The notes below the pieces were generated by a model, which did no database searches, was not told the origin of the DNA, and was given only the letters and a program-made list of their open reading frames with translations. DNA of 64,000 nt from Nageia nagi (taxonomy: Eukaryota; Pinophyta): assembly GCA_050084985.1 (NCBI GenBank), contig JBITNC010000001.1, positions 185,008,001 to 185,072,000 of the forward strand, written 5' to 3'. The position numbers and the translations under genes were made by a program. Shown here in pieces: positions 9,872 to 20,640 of the stretch (the stretch's first letter is position 1; each line of letters starts with the position of its first letter).

Positions 9872-10906
9872 TGTCTACCAGAAAATCAACCCCTATGAGC
9901 ACACAAGACAAAATATTAAGACACATAACATATTTTAATTGATCTTCTTGATAAACCTCGATTACAATAACAGATCACTAAATCTGTTGCCTTATACAAA
10001 AGGGTTTATTATGTTTTGTATGCCAAAATGATCTAATATTGGAAATATGGATGATATAGGATTGTCGGCGACCCTGGGTAGGTCGTTGGCGACTGGAGTG
10101 AAACGTCAGTGATTGTAATTCAGAATGCCAATGATCAGGATCTGAATGTTAGAGTTTCTGCACCCTTTTGTATTCATTTTCCTTCCTGATTCTTGATTCC
10201 CAATGTTTGAATCTTCAATGTATTTACTCTTTAACGCATCTCAACACCTGTGGACCCTACACACATGTTAAGATAAATTCATCAAACATACCTATTCATA
10301 ATGATAAATGATTTAACATGAAGCAAACATGACATAGAAGGAATGAAGTAAAGCCTAAAATGTCTTATCTCATTGTAGTAGCATAACATTACTTCGAATT
10401 CGGGTCCCTTATTACTTTATTTTGGCTTGAATTTATAGATTTTTGGGTGAGATTTTCCAAGGTTGGTAAGGGGGAGTCAAAGCTTATCATAAGCTTAAAA
10501 TAGCAAGGGAGGTTGGAGTCAAATGCCACTGCAGGTTGTAATTGACCCCCTCTATCCTCAGTATCTCGAAAGAATGAGATGTTACAACTTTATTTTACTA
10601 TTTTTGGTTTCTGTTTGGCTATTATAGATTCACCAGCGATTACAAGGCGGATGCCGGTGATCATCCTAAAATGTCGGTGATTGTTTTGGGTCGCTGGTGA
10701 TTGTTTTTCAATTTTTATAACAATATTAAAATGACCGCCAAATAGCCAATTTTTACTGAAAAGGGGTCATGTGACCACTCATTTTGCATGTACTCGATGA
10801 GAGCTATCCAATAATATGGTTTTTAAACCTATTTTATATTGTCACAAAGAGTTATGATTATTTCAATTTTTACTAGTTAAAAAAGGGACATTTTTAGGTG
10901 TCTACA
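9872..10906 (-). repeat. 5' LTR of element F
   Basis: 1035 bp bounded by TGTAGACACC on the minus strand at 10906 and by TAGACA at 9872, that is TG...CA ends. It is followed by the candidate PBS. Both ends align with those of the G3 LTR (39237-40128), which is 892 bp. Several CGCTGGTGATT-like cores lie in it. Beyond 10906 the integrase of G1 begins, so the outer edge is an insertion junction; the expected duplication there would be GGATA (10907-10911). Confidence 0.8.
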
Positions 10907-11745
10907 GGATAGTAGGTTTATGAGAATATTTTCTTGATTTTGAATCCCTTACAAAACTCCTTGAATTGCTTGCTTCTGAATTTCTTTCCATTATCCATGA
11001 TGGGATGAGATGGAACACCAAATCTAGGAATGATGTTTTCAATCATGGATTTTACAATTTGAGGACCCTTGGAATATCTCAAAGGTACAAATTCAACTCA
11101 CTTTGTGAAGTATTCTATCAAAATTAGGATGACTTTATATCCTTCACTAGATTTGGGATTCATAACACCAATTAAATCCAAGGCAAAAATGGCAAAGGGA
11201 CAAGGTGATATCATTGTTGCTAGTTCACTTGAAGGATCTTGTTTCAAGTTAGCATGCTTTTGATATTTTTCATATTTTTAAACATGTAAAATGGAATCCT
11301 TTTCTATAGGTGGCCAATAGTATCCTAGTATTATGAGCTTATAATAAATGGTTTTACCATTACAATGACCTCCATTTATGCTATCATGCACTTGTTCTGT
11401 AGCCTTATTTACTTCTATTTCATTTAAACATCTAAGCAAAGTACCATCAAATGACATTTTGTAAAGAATATCACCAATAGGGACATACCTTATAGCCATG
11501 TTCTTTAGCCTTCTTTTGAGGAATTTGGACTGGCATGAATATGGAATCTTTCCTTTCTTGAGGTAGTTGTAAATATTAGCATACCATGCATGCAATGGGA
11601 TAATAGCAAATATAAGTGGTTCCTTATTGTAGAACCCTTGGAATTGATCATCATCTAGAAAAGAACAATGTATAAGGCTATCAATTTTGATTATGGTTTC
11701 TTCATCTTCCATCGAGGTGGATGTTAATGAAGCAACATTATCCAT
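10907..11745 (-). pseudogene. Ty3/gypsy integrase fragment of element G1
   Basis: Minus-strand remnant. The HHCC zinc-binding part is readable: HDSINGGHCNGKTIYYK then LGYYWPPIEKD, the usual H...GGH...K...GYYWP pattern. The catalytic core follows toward lower coordinates with FALDLIGV and SSEGYKVILI (first Asp) and a second Asp in IMDNGKKF. The third catalytic residue and C-terminus are missing because element F is inserted at 10906. Several stops break the frame. The same segments appear in G2 (62498-63000), which is the same family. Confidence 0.85.
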
Positions 11746-11793
11746 AGCATCTACAAATCTATTATTTTTCCTTGAGATATTCTCAAATTGAAT

Positions 11794-12186
11794 CTATGTT
11801 AAACACCTTTGAATCATTTCATCCACTAGGTGCTTATAAGGTTGTAACTTCTCATCTTTAGTGTTGTAAGTATCATTGATTTGATTGATGACAAGTTGTG
11901 AGTCACCATAGACTTTTAGCTGCTTGATTATAAGGATGATTGTTACTTTCAATCCCAAGACTAAAGCTTCATACTCAGCCATGTTGTTTGTACATTTGAA
12001 ATTCAAGTTGTAAGCCATAGGGAGCATACCACCTTTAGAAGATACTAGCACAATTCCTAACCCAACCCCTTGCAAATATTTAAAGCTGTTAAAGTATAGT
12101 ATCCAAGTTTTGGCCTCACACTTCTCAATTAGTGCCACAAGCTCATTTGTGTTACTATTTTCATCACATGGTGTTGTTGTACACAT
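11794..12186 (-). pseudogene. RNase H domain of Ty3/gypsy element G1
   Basis: A 130-codon open stretch containing ILYFNSF (the first catalytic Asp of the usual FDGS-type motif appears as Asn), GVGLGIVLVSS, NNMAEYEALVLGLK with the conserved Glu, and VYGDSQLVINQI with the second Asp. This order is that of the plant Ty3/gypsy RNase H placed between RT and integrase. It would remove RNA from the RNA-DNA hybrid. The protein has lost one catalytic residue. G2 carries the same domain at 63281-63660. Confidence 0.85.
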
Positions 12187-12444
12187 ATCAGCTATAACCT
12201 ATCCTTTGATTGCTTTTTATCTTGTGTAGAGAAGATCAAACTCATGAAGTTCTAGGATCCATTTGGCTAGTCTTCCTTTCAACTATGGTTTTGATAGCAA
12301 ATATCATAATGGATCAAATTGAGCCACAATGAAGGTAGTGTTGGTGATCATGTAATGCCTTAATTTTTGAGTTATGTAGACTATGGCATAACACAACTTC
12401 TCAATAGGTGTAATTAATTTTTGCATTTTGTAGTGTCTTGGATA
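12187..12444 (-). pseudogene. RT-RNase H connection region of element G1, left part
   Basis: Minus-strand frames read KLRHYMITNTTFIVAQFDPL and AKWILELHEFDLLY, the tether following RT in plant Ty3/gypsy pol. It is cut at 12449 by copia element A; the continuation lies at 29557-29772. G2 has the uninterrupted sequence at about 63700-63999. Confidence 0.8.
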
Positions 12445-12449
12445 AGTAG

Positions 12450-12948
12450 TGTTGGAATGTATAATGCATTATTATAAAGGTTTGTATTAATATTCTTTGT
12501 AAATATTTGTAAATTCACTATACTTAAGAGTATTATTAGATACCTTATGTATTTAAGTGAATATGATAATATAACTTGTCCTACACTCCATGTCATGAGC
12601 ATGCCCCTTAGGTAAAAGGGTGTTGCATGTCATGCCTTTGTACATTGGATAAAAAGATGATTCAAAGAGGGATTTTAGCCTATAAATAGAATTTTTCCTC
12701 TTTGTTATTACATACCAATTTTTATGGAGTAAAGTTATGCTATAAGATAGTGTTTAAAAGATTTGTAAGAGTTCATATTTGTGAATGAAGTAAGATCTAG
12801 TTAGTGGATGTACTCTTAGTTGGAGGAACCAATTTATATTTTGTGTCACTTTGTGAGATTGTTTACTTTGAGTTATTTAGATGTGAGTTTGACCTTTCAT
12901 GAGATATTGGTAGTATAGGGTTGTTTATGTTATATTTCAATCCGCACA
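12450..12948 (+). repeat. 5' LTR of copia element A
   Basis: 499 bp, TGTTGGAATG...CCGCACA. The TATA box TATAAATA is at 12681-12688. About 20 differences from the 3' LTR can be counted in the first 290 bp, mainly transitions, so the insertion is old. It is closely related to the LTRs of B in inverse orientation. Confidence 0.93.
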
Positions 12949-12950
12949 TT

Positions 12951-12962
12951 TGGTATTAGAGC
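12951..12962 (+). other. Primer binding site of copia element A
   Basis: TGGTATTAGAGC, one transition from the TGGTATCAGAGC complementary to plant initiator tRNA-Met, two bases after the LTR. It is the usual primer of plant Ty1/copia elements. Confidence 0.9.
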
Positions 12963-13130
12963 TCTTTGAAAGCTCCTCTTCACATCCTTGGTTTGGAATC
13001 TCTTCTTCATTTCTCAATTTAACTCTTCATTGTGAGGTAAAATCAAGAAAAGGTATAATGTCCATTTTATCTTTTGAGATTATTTTTCTAATGATAGTAA
13101 CATATTTTGAGTCATGTGTTAGTTAATTTT

Positions 13131-13629
13131 TGAGAGAGGTGAACTATAACAAGAATAACTATAAACTTCCAAGATCACATGAAAGCTCATAATACACATC
13201 TAATAAAATCACAAAATAATCTCACAAAGATAACACAATATATAAGTGGTTAATCTAACTAGGAGGACATCCACTAACTAGATCTCTCTTCTTAACAAAT
13301 ATGAACTCTTACAATCCTCCTATATTTTTCTCCTAAACACTATTCTATAGCATAATTTTACTCCTCAAATTGGTGTATAATAACAAAGATGGAGCCTTCT
13401 ATTTATAGGCCAAAATCTCTCTTTAGATCACCCTTTTATCCAATGTACAAAAGCATGACATGCACATCCTTTTACCCAAGGGGCATGCTCATGACATGGA
13501 GTGTAGGATAAGTTGCATTATTATATTCATTTAAATACTTAAGGTATCAAATGATACCCTTAAGTATTAGTGAATTTACATAAAAGATTATTACATAACC
13601 TTTACAAGAATGCATTATACATTCCAACA
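13131..13629 (-). repeat. 3' LTR of copia element B
   Basis: On the plus strand it runs TGAGAGAGG...ATTCCAACA; read on the minus strand it begins TGTTGGAATG like A. The TATA box on the minus strand is at 13400-13407. A strong palindrome is at 13534-13568. Confidence 0.93.
13534..13568. promoter_or_regulatory. Palindrome in the U3 part of the LTR of element B
   Basis: Arms AATACTTAAGGTATC and GATACCCTTAAGTATT around AAAT, with one extra C in the right arm. The same palindrome is at 21646-21680 in the other LTR. The solo LTR has a counterpart with different stem bases at 45313-45351. It lies upstream of the TATA box on the element strand. Confidence 0.75.
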
Positions 13630-13644
13630 CTTCCTCTTAATGCA
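13630..13644 (-). other. Polypurine tract of element B
   Basis: The minus strand reads ATTGCATTAAGAGGAAG directly before the LTR start TGTTGG. Elements A and E have the matching TTGCATTAAGGGGGAG and TTGCATTAACGGGGAA. Confidence 0.8.
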
Positions 13645-14339
13645 ATATTAGGATAGAGCGAAAAAGAGAGAAGGAAGAGAAAAAGTAAGAGAGTTCTCCT
13701 CCGAACAGATACAATGGAGATGAGATCTTTTTACATATTTGTGAAGTAAGAAAGATATACTTTGAGACTCATTACTTTTTCAAATACAATCATTAACTAT
13801 AATTGATTTCAATGTACATGAAGTATTCATCCAATTGAAAGTCATGAAGTCTGCAAGAGCTTGCATACCTGAGGTAAGTAACTTGCAAGTCATAAGCAAC
13901 TCAAATAATAAGATCAATTAGATGCAACATATTCATATCAACAAGGATAGATGAATCATACAAATGCCAACATGAACTGATCAATGGTGCACTATAAGAT
14001 ATCACGAAGATGCCATGCTAAAAACTCATAGTCACCTACTGTATATAAAACATGTGTTGATTATTATTACAAAATAGAGCATGCACATATGAGTTCTTCA
14101 CATATGGATAACTGAATAGTGCCAAAAGACACATAAGAGTTCTTCACACATGGATAACTAACAATGCTAGATTGACCAATCTTTTTGCTTTTAAAATTCT
14201 GTATAAGTTTCTCACATAGAGTTAACTTACCATAAAGGTGTACAACAAAATCAACACTATACATCATAAAATCCTCTTAGCGGTAAAGTTATCATCATAA
14301 ACATAGATAGAATTCAAATTTTACTCCCCTTTGAGGGTA

Positions 14340-14929
14340 ACTTCATCAACCTGATAGCATCCCTAAGCTTATAGAACTAAGCTTTTGAGAAGAGCTTGGT
14401 GAACAAATCACCAGAGTTTAAGGTGGATGGATATTACTCTAGGTGTATGATGCTATCAAGAACCTTCTCCTTGATAAAATGGGTATGGAATTTCATATGT
14501 TTTGTTTTCTGATGGAACATAAGATTCTTAACCAAAGAAATAATTGACTGATTGTCTGAAGAAATCAAAGATGAGCCACCTTAATCATATCCAATTTCTT
14601 TCAGAAGATGCCTTAGCTAAATGGCTTTCTGGATTGCAATAGACATGGCATAATATTCAACTTATATGGTGGAAAAAAATAGTAGGCTACTTCTTAGAAG
14701 CCTAAGAGATAATGCCTAAACTAATGCTAAACACATACATAGAGGTTGATTTTCTATCATCTCTATCTCCTCCATAATCAAAATTCAAGAATTCAAAGAG
14801 AATAAATGAGGGTAATTTAGAATACTTGAAAGCAAGATCCTTAGTCCTTGTAACATACCTCAAGATTTGCTTAATAACATTGAGGTGCTCAACATATGGT
14901 TTTTGCATGAATCGATCCATTAGATTCAC
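14340..14929 (-). pseudogene. RNase H of copia element B
   Basis: The minus strand reads HLNVIKQILRYVTRTKDLAF, then NFDYGGDRDDRKST, the start of the copia RNase H domain (usual D-[SY]-D-[WY]-[AG]-G-D-x-D-D-R-K-S-T). Frames further toward 14340 carry the Ser-Asp-Asn-Gln segment and the TKH-type motif near the C-terminus. Stops interrupt the frame near 14700. The same region is in A at 27770-28310. Confidence 0.85.
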
Positions 14930-14969
14930 TGCAAAGGTAATATCTATCCTAAAAATAGGTAAATATAAA

Positions 14970-15900
14970 AGACTACTAATTAATTACCTGTAAGCTATAG
15001 CATAAACTAACTAAGAGTTGGAGCTACATTCTTTCATTCCAAAATTTTGTAAGATATCTAATATATACAAAGATTGACTAAGATAAGTACAATCCTTGTA
15101 TTGATACAATTGCATTCCAAGATAGTAGTGCAAGAGATCAAGATTAATCATTTTAAATATTACCTTAAGTTTAGATATGCAATATTGAATGATTTCATCA
15201 TTGTTCTCTATTATTTGAAGATCATCTACATAAAAGAGAATCAAAACTATGTCTTTTCCCTAATTTGGCATATATAGATCAGAGTTAGAAAAATACTTAG
15301 AGAAACCAATATCTACAAAATACCTTGAATCTTTTTGTACCATACTTTAGGTGCTTATTTAAGTCCATACAATGACTTCGTTAGCTTGCACATAAAGGAT
15401 TCTTTGCCTTTCATAATAAACCCTTTTGGTTAATTCATAAAGATTTCCACATCTAAGTCACTATTAAAGAATGCACTCTTGATTTCAATTTGAAAAAATT
15501 TCCATCTTTGAGCTATAGATTGAACAAAGATAATTCTCATAGTAGACATCTTTGCTATGGGAGTAAAAGTTTCCTCATAATCTACATCGTATTTCTAAGT
15601 AAAACCTTTGGCTACTAACCTTACTTTGTATTTTTCAATATCTCTAACTAAATTGAACTTGACCTTGTAGATCCACTTATTTTCAATCACATTTTTCTTA
15701 TTGGGATAAGGAACCAATTCCCAAGTTTTATTTTTTATAAGTGCCTCATACTCCATTTTAATGGCTTCCATCTAGCACTCATGTTTTGAAGCTTCTTTGA
15801 ATGTTGAGGGCTTATGCTTGTTTTTAATCTTGAAAAATAAGGATTTATTCAAGGTCATGCTCCTTGTTACCCTTTATGTTGGAGAATTTTGTTCTTGAGG
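14970..15900 (-). pseudogene. Reverse transcriptase of copia element B
   Basis: The catalytic segment LFYVDDLQII is intact in the 77-codon frame 15011-15244, followed by LLHYYLGMQLYQY. Upstream frames toward 15900 correspond to the KARLVVKGFTQ and DYEETFAP region seen in A at 26873. Multiple stops and shifts separate the pieces. It once copied element RNA into DNA in virus-like particles. Confidence 0.88.
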
Positions 15901-16009
15901 TGACTTATCTACATCAATATCTAAGTAGGTCCACATCAATATCTAAGTAGCTAGGTGCAACTGAAAAATTCTCTGGATCATCAACATCCTCATTAGAAGT
16001 AGATTCTTC

Positions 16010-16740
16010 AAGAAGTTCATTGAACTTTACATCTCTTGAAATAAACATGATTTTGTAGGATGGAGAGTAGAGCCTATAACCTTTATGCTAACTATCATAA
16101 CTCATAAAGATGTATTTTTCAGTTCTTTTATCCAACTTCTTTTTTTCAAAAATAATGTAGAAAAATGCTTCACAACCAAACACCCTAAGGTGTGAAATGT
16201 TAGATTTTCTTCTTAACCATGCCTCAAAAGGAGTTTTACCTTGAATAACTTTTGTGGGACATCTATTCAAGTTGTAAATAGCAAAGCTCATAGTTTCACC
16301 CTATAAGAAATTAGGAAGATTACCCAACATGCATCTAGCCATTTCTATAATTACCTTATTTTTCTTTTTGATAACACTATTCTGTTGAGGAGTGTATGGA
16401 ATCGTAATCTACCTCTTGATTCCATACTTAGCATAATAGTTATTGAACTCATTGCTGTTATATTCTTTCCTATTATCTGATCTCAACATTTTGATTTTAA
16501 GGTTAGTTTGATTCTTAATAAAAGCTTTAAAAATCTTAAAACTCTTAAAGGTTTTATCTTTATGCTCAATTAGATACCCAAAGGTTACCCCATTAATGTT
16601 ATCAATCAAGGTCAAGACGTAAGAATCTTCTCCAAGTAACTTAATATGAAATAAACCCATCAAATCTGAATGCATAAGTTGTAAAAGTTGAGATGCTCTT
16701 GTTGCCTTGTCTTTTTTAACTTTTATCTATGCATCTTACT
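16010..16740 (-). pseudogene. Integrase core of copia element B
   Basis: Frame 16409-16675 carries HSDLMGLF (first Asp) and LRSDNRKEYNSNEF (second Asp). The next segment reads TPQQNSVIKKKNK, where the usual sequence is NGVAERKN; the catalytic Glu is therefore Lys. Frame 16088-16291 continues with LNRCPTKVIQGKTPFEAW and HLRVFGCEAF. Stops separate the frames. Dead as an enzyme. Confidence 0.88.
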
Positions 16741-17286
16741 AATAATGCACTTTTCACATAGACCAATCGAAAGAAAAATTGAAGGTAAACCTTTCATAAG
16801 TTTTTGTTCTTTCATGACTTGAATACTCTTATAGTTAAGGTGTCCTAAACATTGATGCTAAAGATTACCTCTAGAACACACACTAGTAGCAAGACATATT
16901 TTTGATAGAACTTGATCCATAATGTAGAGGTTATCTTTTACTAATCCTTTAACCAAAGTGGTAAGTCTTTTTTTAATGCACCAAGATTGAGAGTTGAACT
17001 TGAATAAGTACTCTTTTCTAGCAACTTAGATCATGAAGAGAAGGTTCATCTTTAACTTAAAAACATAGAGAATAATTTCAAGAACCTTTTCATGAATCAA
17101 CACACTCCTAATTCTTTAAGCTTTAAGGGTAGAGTTATCACCTATCATAACTGCATCTTTACCATACTTATGAAAGTTCTCAAACTTATCCTCTTCAAAG
17201 CATAGGTGATTAGTGCAACCAAAATCAATAATTCAATCAAATGAAAAAGAGGGAGATAGGGAGTAGAGCACCATAGCAAAATTAGC

Positions 17287-18264
17287 TTGAATATTCTTCT
17301 TTCCTTTAAAGTTATTTACATTTATATTATATTTATTCTTTTTCTCCATTTTCATTTTGTAGCAATCAATTTCTTTATGATTTTAAATGCTATAATAGTT
17401 ACAATTACCATCAAATTTTTATTTAGAATAAGGATTATTTCCTTTACCTTTTCTATTTTTTTGCTTGAAGTGGATGTTGTTGCCATTATTCTTATTGCTA
17501 TTGTTATTATTTCTATTGATGCCATTGTTGCCATTATTCTTAGTGTTGTAGCCATTACCTCTTTTTTCAAATTTTTTGAAGGAAAAAAGATAAGATTTCT
17601 TTTGATGGTTGAACTTCTTCTTGAAAAGAGTTTTAGTTGGTTTAAGAGCAACGTTATTATCTTTAAAAGAAAAATTCAACATCTTATTGTTAAGAATTTT
17701 CTCATGCTTCAAAAGATGCCTAAAAAGGTTCTTAAAGAAGAAGATTTCTTTTTCATTATCAAATTTTATTTCCATAACTGTTATAAAATTTTTAAACTTT
17801 GAAGAAAGGCTTTAAAGAATAATGAAGACCATGAACTCATTATTGATCCAATTGCATCCATAAGCAATAAGTTGGATCCTTAGGTTAATAATTTTGTTCA
17901 AATAAATGGTAACATTTTTATCTTTTCTTTGATGAGATTGAAGCAACTTTTGGAGAATGGTAAACCTTCTTAAAAAATTTAAACCAAAGTAGATTTGCTT
18001 AAGCTTATCTCAAGTTTCCTTTGCTAAGATTGAAAAGAATATCATTCAAAGCACATCATCTAAAATTGCATGGAAGATCATGGAGGTTACCAACTTATTC
18101 TTCATGTTGTAAGCCTCTAGTGCCTTCTCATCTAAGGAAGGTACAATGTTCTCATTTATTATTTGCCAAATCTTTCTTACCTGTAATTTAGCTCTCATCT
18201 GTGGTTTCCAAATCCCAAAGTTGGAATCATCGAGAATGTGTTTGGGTAAAAAGAATTCTTCCAT
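17287..18264 (-). pseudogene. Gag of copia element B
   Basis: Starts at ATG 18264 with MEEFFLPKHILDDSNFGIW and MRAKLQVRKIWQII, the copia gag N-terminus (NF..W...M...L). The frame is lost near 18046, picks up at 17419-17775 with a lysine/asparagine-rich linker and a long Asn-Gly-Asn run, and ends near 17300 in a zinc-knuckle remnant. The Asn-rich stretch (about 17470-17560) is an in-frame trinucleotide-like expansion not seen at that length in A. Confidence 0.8.
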
Positions 18265-20020
18265 TTGCTACATAAAAATGTGAAAAATAATAAGCATGCA
18301 ATTAACAATATTATATGTTAATTTTTAACTAAAAAATACATGTTAATTTTAACACAAAAGATATGCATGATTTGTTTCACTAGTGCAAATGTTTTACAAC
18401 TCAAATAATAATTTATGTACTCAAATACATTTCTCATCTCAAGAATCGTATATGTAGAGTGACATTGTTGAAGCTTATTTTCTTATCTAAAAATTAGGCT
18501 TTCACCTAGATGCCCACATAAGAAGAGCCTAAGTACTACCAATCTTTAATCAATTTACCTTAACCAGTATTATACTCTCACAAGGAGAAGTATCTACTAT
18601 TTTTTAAGGTTATGACGTATATTAGATTGACCAAATTATCAATCTTGATTAGGTTTCAAGTTATCCTTTTAGGTTATTAGGATAATCTCTGAATGGATGT
18701 GCAAACATGTGGTATCAATACACGCATACCTACCCATCTATTGGAGTTATATCCAGACCAACAGAGAACTTAAGGGTAATTGAGAAGTACAAACTTTTTA
18801 CCATTTAGATCGTCAAACTTAAAGGCTCTAGTTTGCTTGTCCTCATCTCATAGCTCCCCAAACAAGTCATGTTGAGGAATGTACATGTGGATGTGTTCAT
18901 TTTAGGGGGTTGCACATTTCAATGTTTATGATTTTTACATAAGTAAAAAGTGCAAACCATGAAGCAAAGTGCATAAATAAAACATCATCCATTTGTAATT
19001 TGAAACCTAAGAGTCCAATGGATTTTGTTTACCAACCCTTAAAGACATCTTTACATACATCCATAATTTGCACAAGTTCATACATCACTTTGCATAAGTA
19101 TTTTATCAATAAAAAACTTAAAGAGGCATAAAATATTCTAAGTAATAAACATGCCATATTATAGAGGATCAAAAAATTTAAGTAAAAAATTCATAGACTT
19201 TCCCCTCTTATTCTTAAACATGATCCCTAAATAGCATTAAAAGAGTAGTATGCATGTTTTCCAATAAAATGCCTAAGTATTTATGAAAGATAAAAAATTG
19301 ATGCCATGTTTAAAGTAAACAAATACCACTTTTGTCTAAGTGAATAGAGATAAATACTTAGCATGCATCATTTCCATAATTTACATAAGTCCATTCATAA
19401 CTTGTATGAGGAGTAACATGCATTATAAGAATAAAGGATCTAAAAGTTTAACTAAAAAAATATTTAATTCATAAAATATTTCCCTCATTTTTTACTTAAA
19501 AAAAATATGATTCTTTAATAAATGCTTAGTGTAGTAAGCTAAATTACTTTAAAAAATTGCCACTATTATCAAATTTTACATAAAAAAGGTAAAAAATTAC
19601 CAAATTTATAAGCACTACGAAAAATTGCTTAAAAATTTTGTCAAGGCAAAATTTTAATTCTAGGCATTAAAAAAAAAAAAAAGTAATAAAGATTGCCTCA
19701 TGCTTTAAAAAAAAATTTTTTTATTCAAAGAAAAGTGCATGATGAGTAAGCATTTAAATTATGCAATTCATAATAAATTTCTCCATTTAACAAGTAAAAT
19801 ACTCATCATTAAACCTGAGAGAAATTAATGAAGAGTACACAATTTGGAAGGCGTTGTAGTAAAAAAAAATGCATTTAACTTAGCTATTTAATGCAAAAAA
19901 ATTTGCCTAAATACTCTAAATCAAACATACCTTAATGAAGATAGGTTGGATGGCAAGCAAGGTAAAAAAAATTATGTGAACAACCACCAAGAAAGAGAAA
20001 AAAGGACTTCCATTTACTAC
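18265..20020. other. Leader of copia element B, AT-rich part
   Basis: Non-coding; clear homology to the leader of A (compare 18960-19080 here with 23610-23700 on the other strand). No genes. Confidence 0.7.
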
Positions 20021-20027
20021 CAAATGA

Positions 20028-20640
20028 TCATGCGCTTGTAGAAAGATAGAGTTTGTTTGTAAAATAATGAAGGCCATGCAAGTTAAATAAAAACACCAAA
20101 AAGGAGAGAAGACTCAAGGAGCGGCATCGACAGAGGAGCGATGTCTGTGGGAGCCGTGAGGAGTGCCATGGAGAATTGACGGTAAGGAGGGAGCCATGAG
20201 CGATGGTACAGATGGAGCCACAAGCAACAGTAAGGAGCGGCAATGCGGTGGGATGGAGCTGCAGGAAGGGGTGCGACGCTGCCAGGGTAGCACAGAGGGG
20301 TGGTGGTGTGTAGGAGCGATGAGTAGGGAGCCGTGAGGAGCAGCATTAGGAGAAGTGAGGAGGGAGCCTGCATAGGCCAACGCAGGCAGGGAGGAGGACT
20401 GCCACCAGTCAAGAGTTGCGGTATTAACCACCAGATCCTCTACCTCCACTAGCCAGAGAGAGAGCAAAGAGAAATGACAAAGCCCAATAGAGGTGAATAT
20501 AGCCAGGAGCTAAAACGTTAAGGCCTTTCTAAGGAGGCCAAAAAAATTTGTGCATCCAACAAGATCCTGCAGCCGGCAGTGCAACACGGTTAGATCCAAC
20601 AAGGGTCCAAAAAACTTTTCATTCACCCTCCTTTTTACTT
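20028..20640 (-). other. GC-rich core in the leader of element B
   Basis: An abrupt island of high GC in an AT-rich leader. The minus strand is open in two frames (20083-20412, 20114-20467) encoding Pro/Ser/Leu/His-rich low-complexity protein with no recognised domain. On the plus strand, GGGAGCC[GA]TGAG occurs at 20149, 20189 and 20336. It could be a captured host fragment or an internal expansion. I see no splice pattern or family. Confidence 0.5.

Larger units (their letters stand above)
3690..10906 (-). mobile_element. Element F: Ty3/gypsy-type element, gag-protease only (visible part)
   Basis: Minus-strand LTR retrotransposon read from right to left: 5' LTR (9872-10906), candidate PBS, a leader of about 2.1 kb with repeats, a long gag (7686 to 4859) and an aspartic protease region (4714 to 3770). 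No reverse transcriptase, RNase H or integrase motif is visible downstream, although at least 3.7 kb follows. At its right edge the LTR abuts the integrase of element G1 (sequence resumes at GGATA, 10907), so F is inserted in G1. The matching left junction is not in the window, so F is either more than 10.9 kb long or was cut by a deletion. The gag is broken by one frameshift and one stop. It may be a non-autonomous element. Confidence 0.75.

Noticed and set aside
11069-11263. 64-codon plus-strand frame
   Set aside because: Antisense to the integrase core of G1, which is recognised on the minus strand.
17287-17815. Plus-strand frames of 171 and 68 codons rich in Ile, Phe and Leu
   Set aside because: They are antisense to the Asn/Lys-rich gag linker of copia B and have no start context or family of their own.
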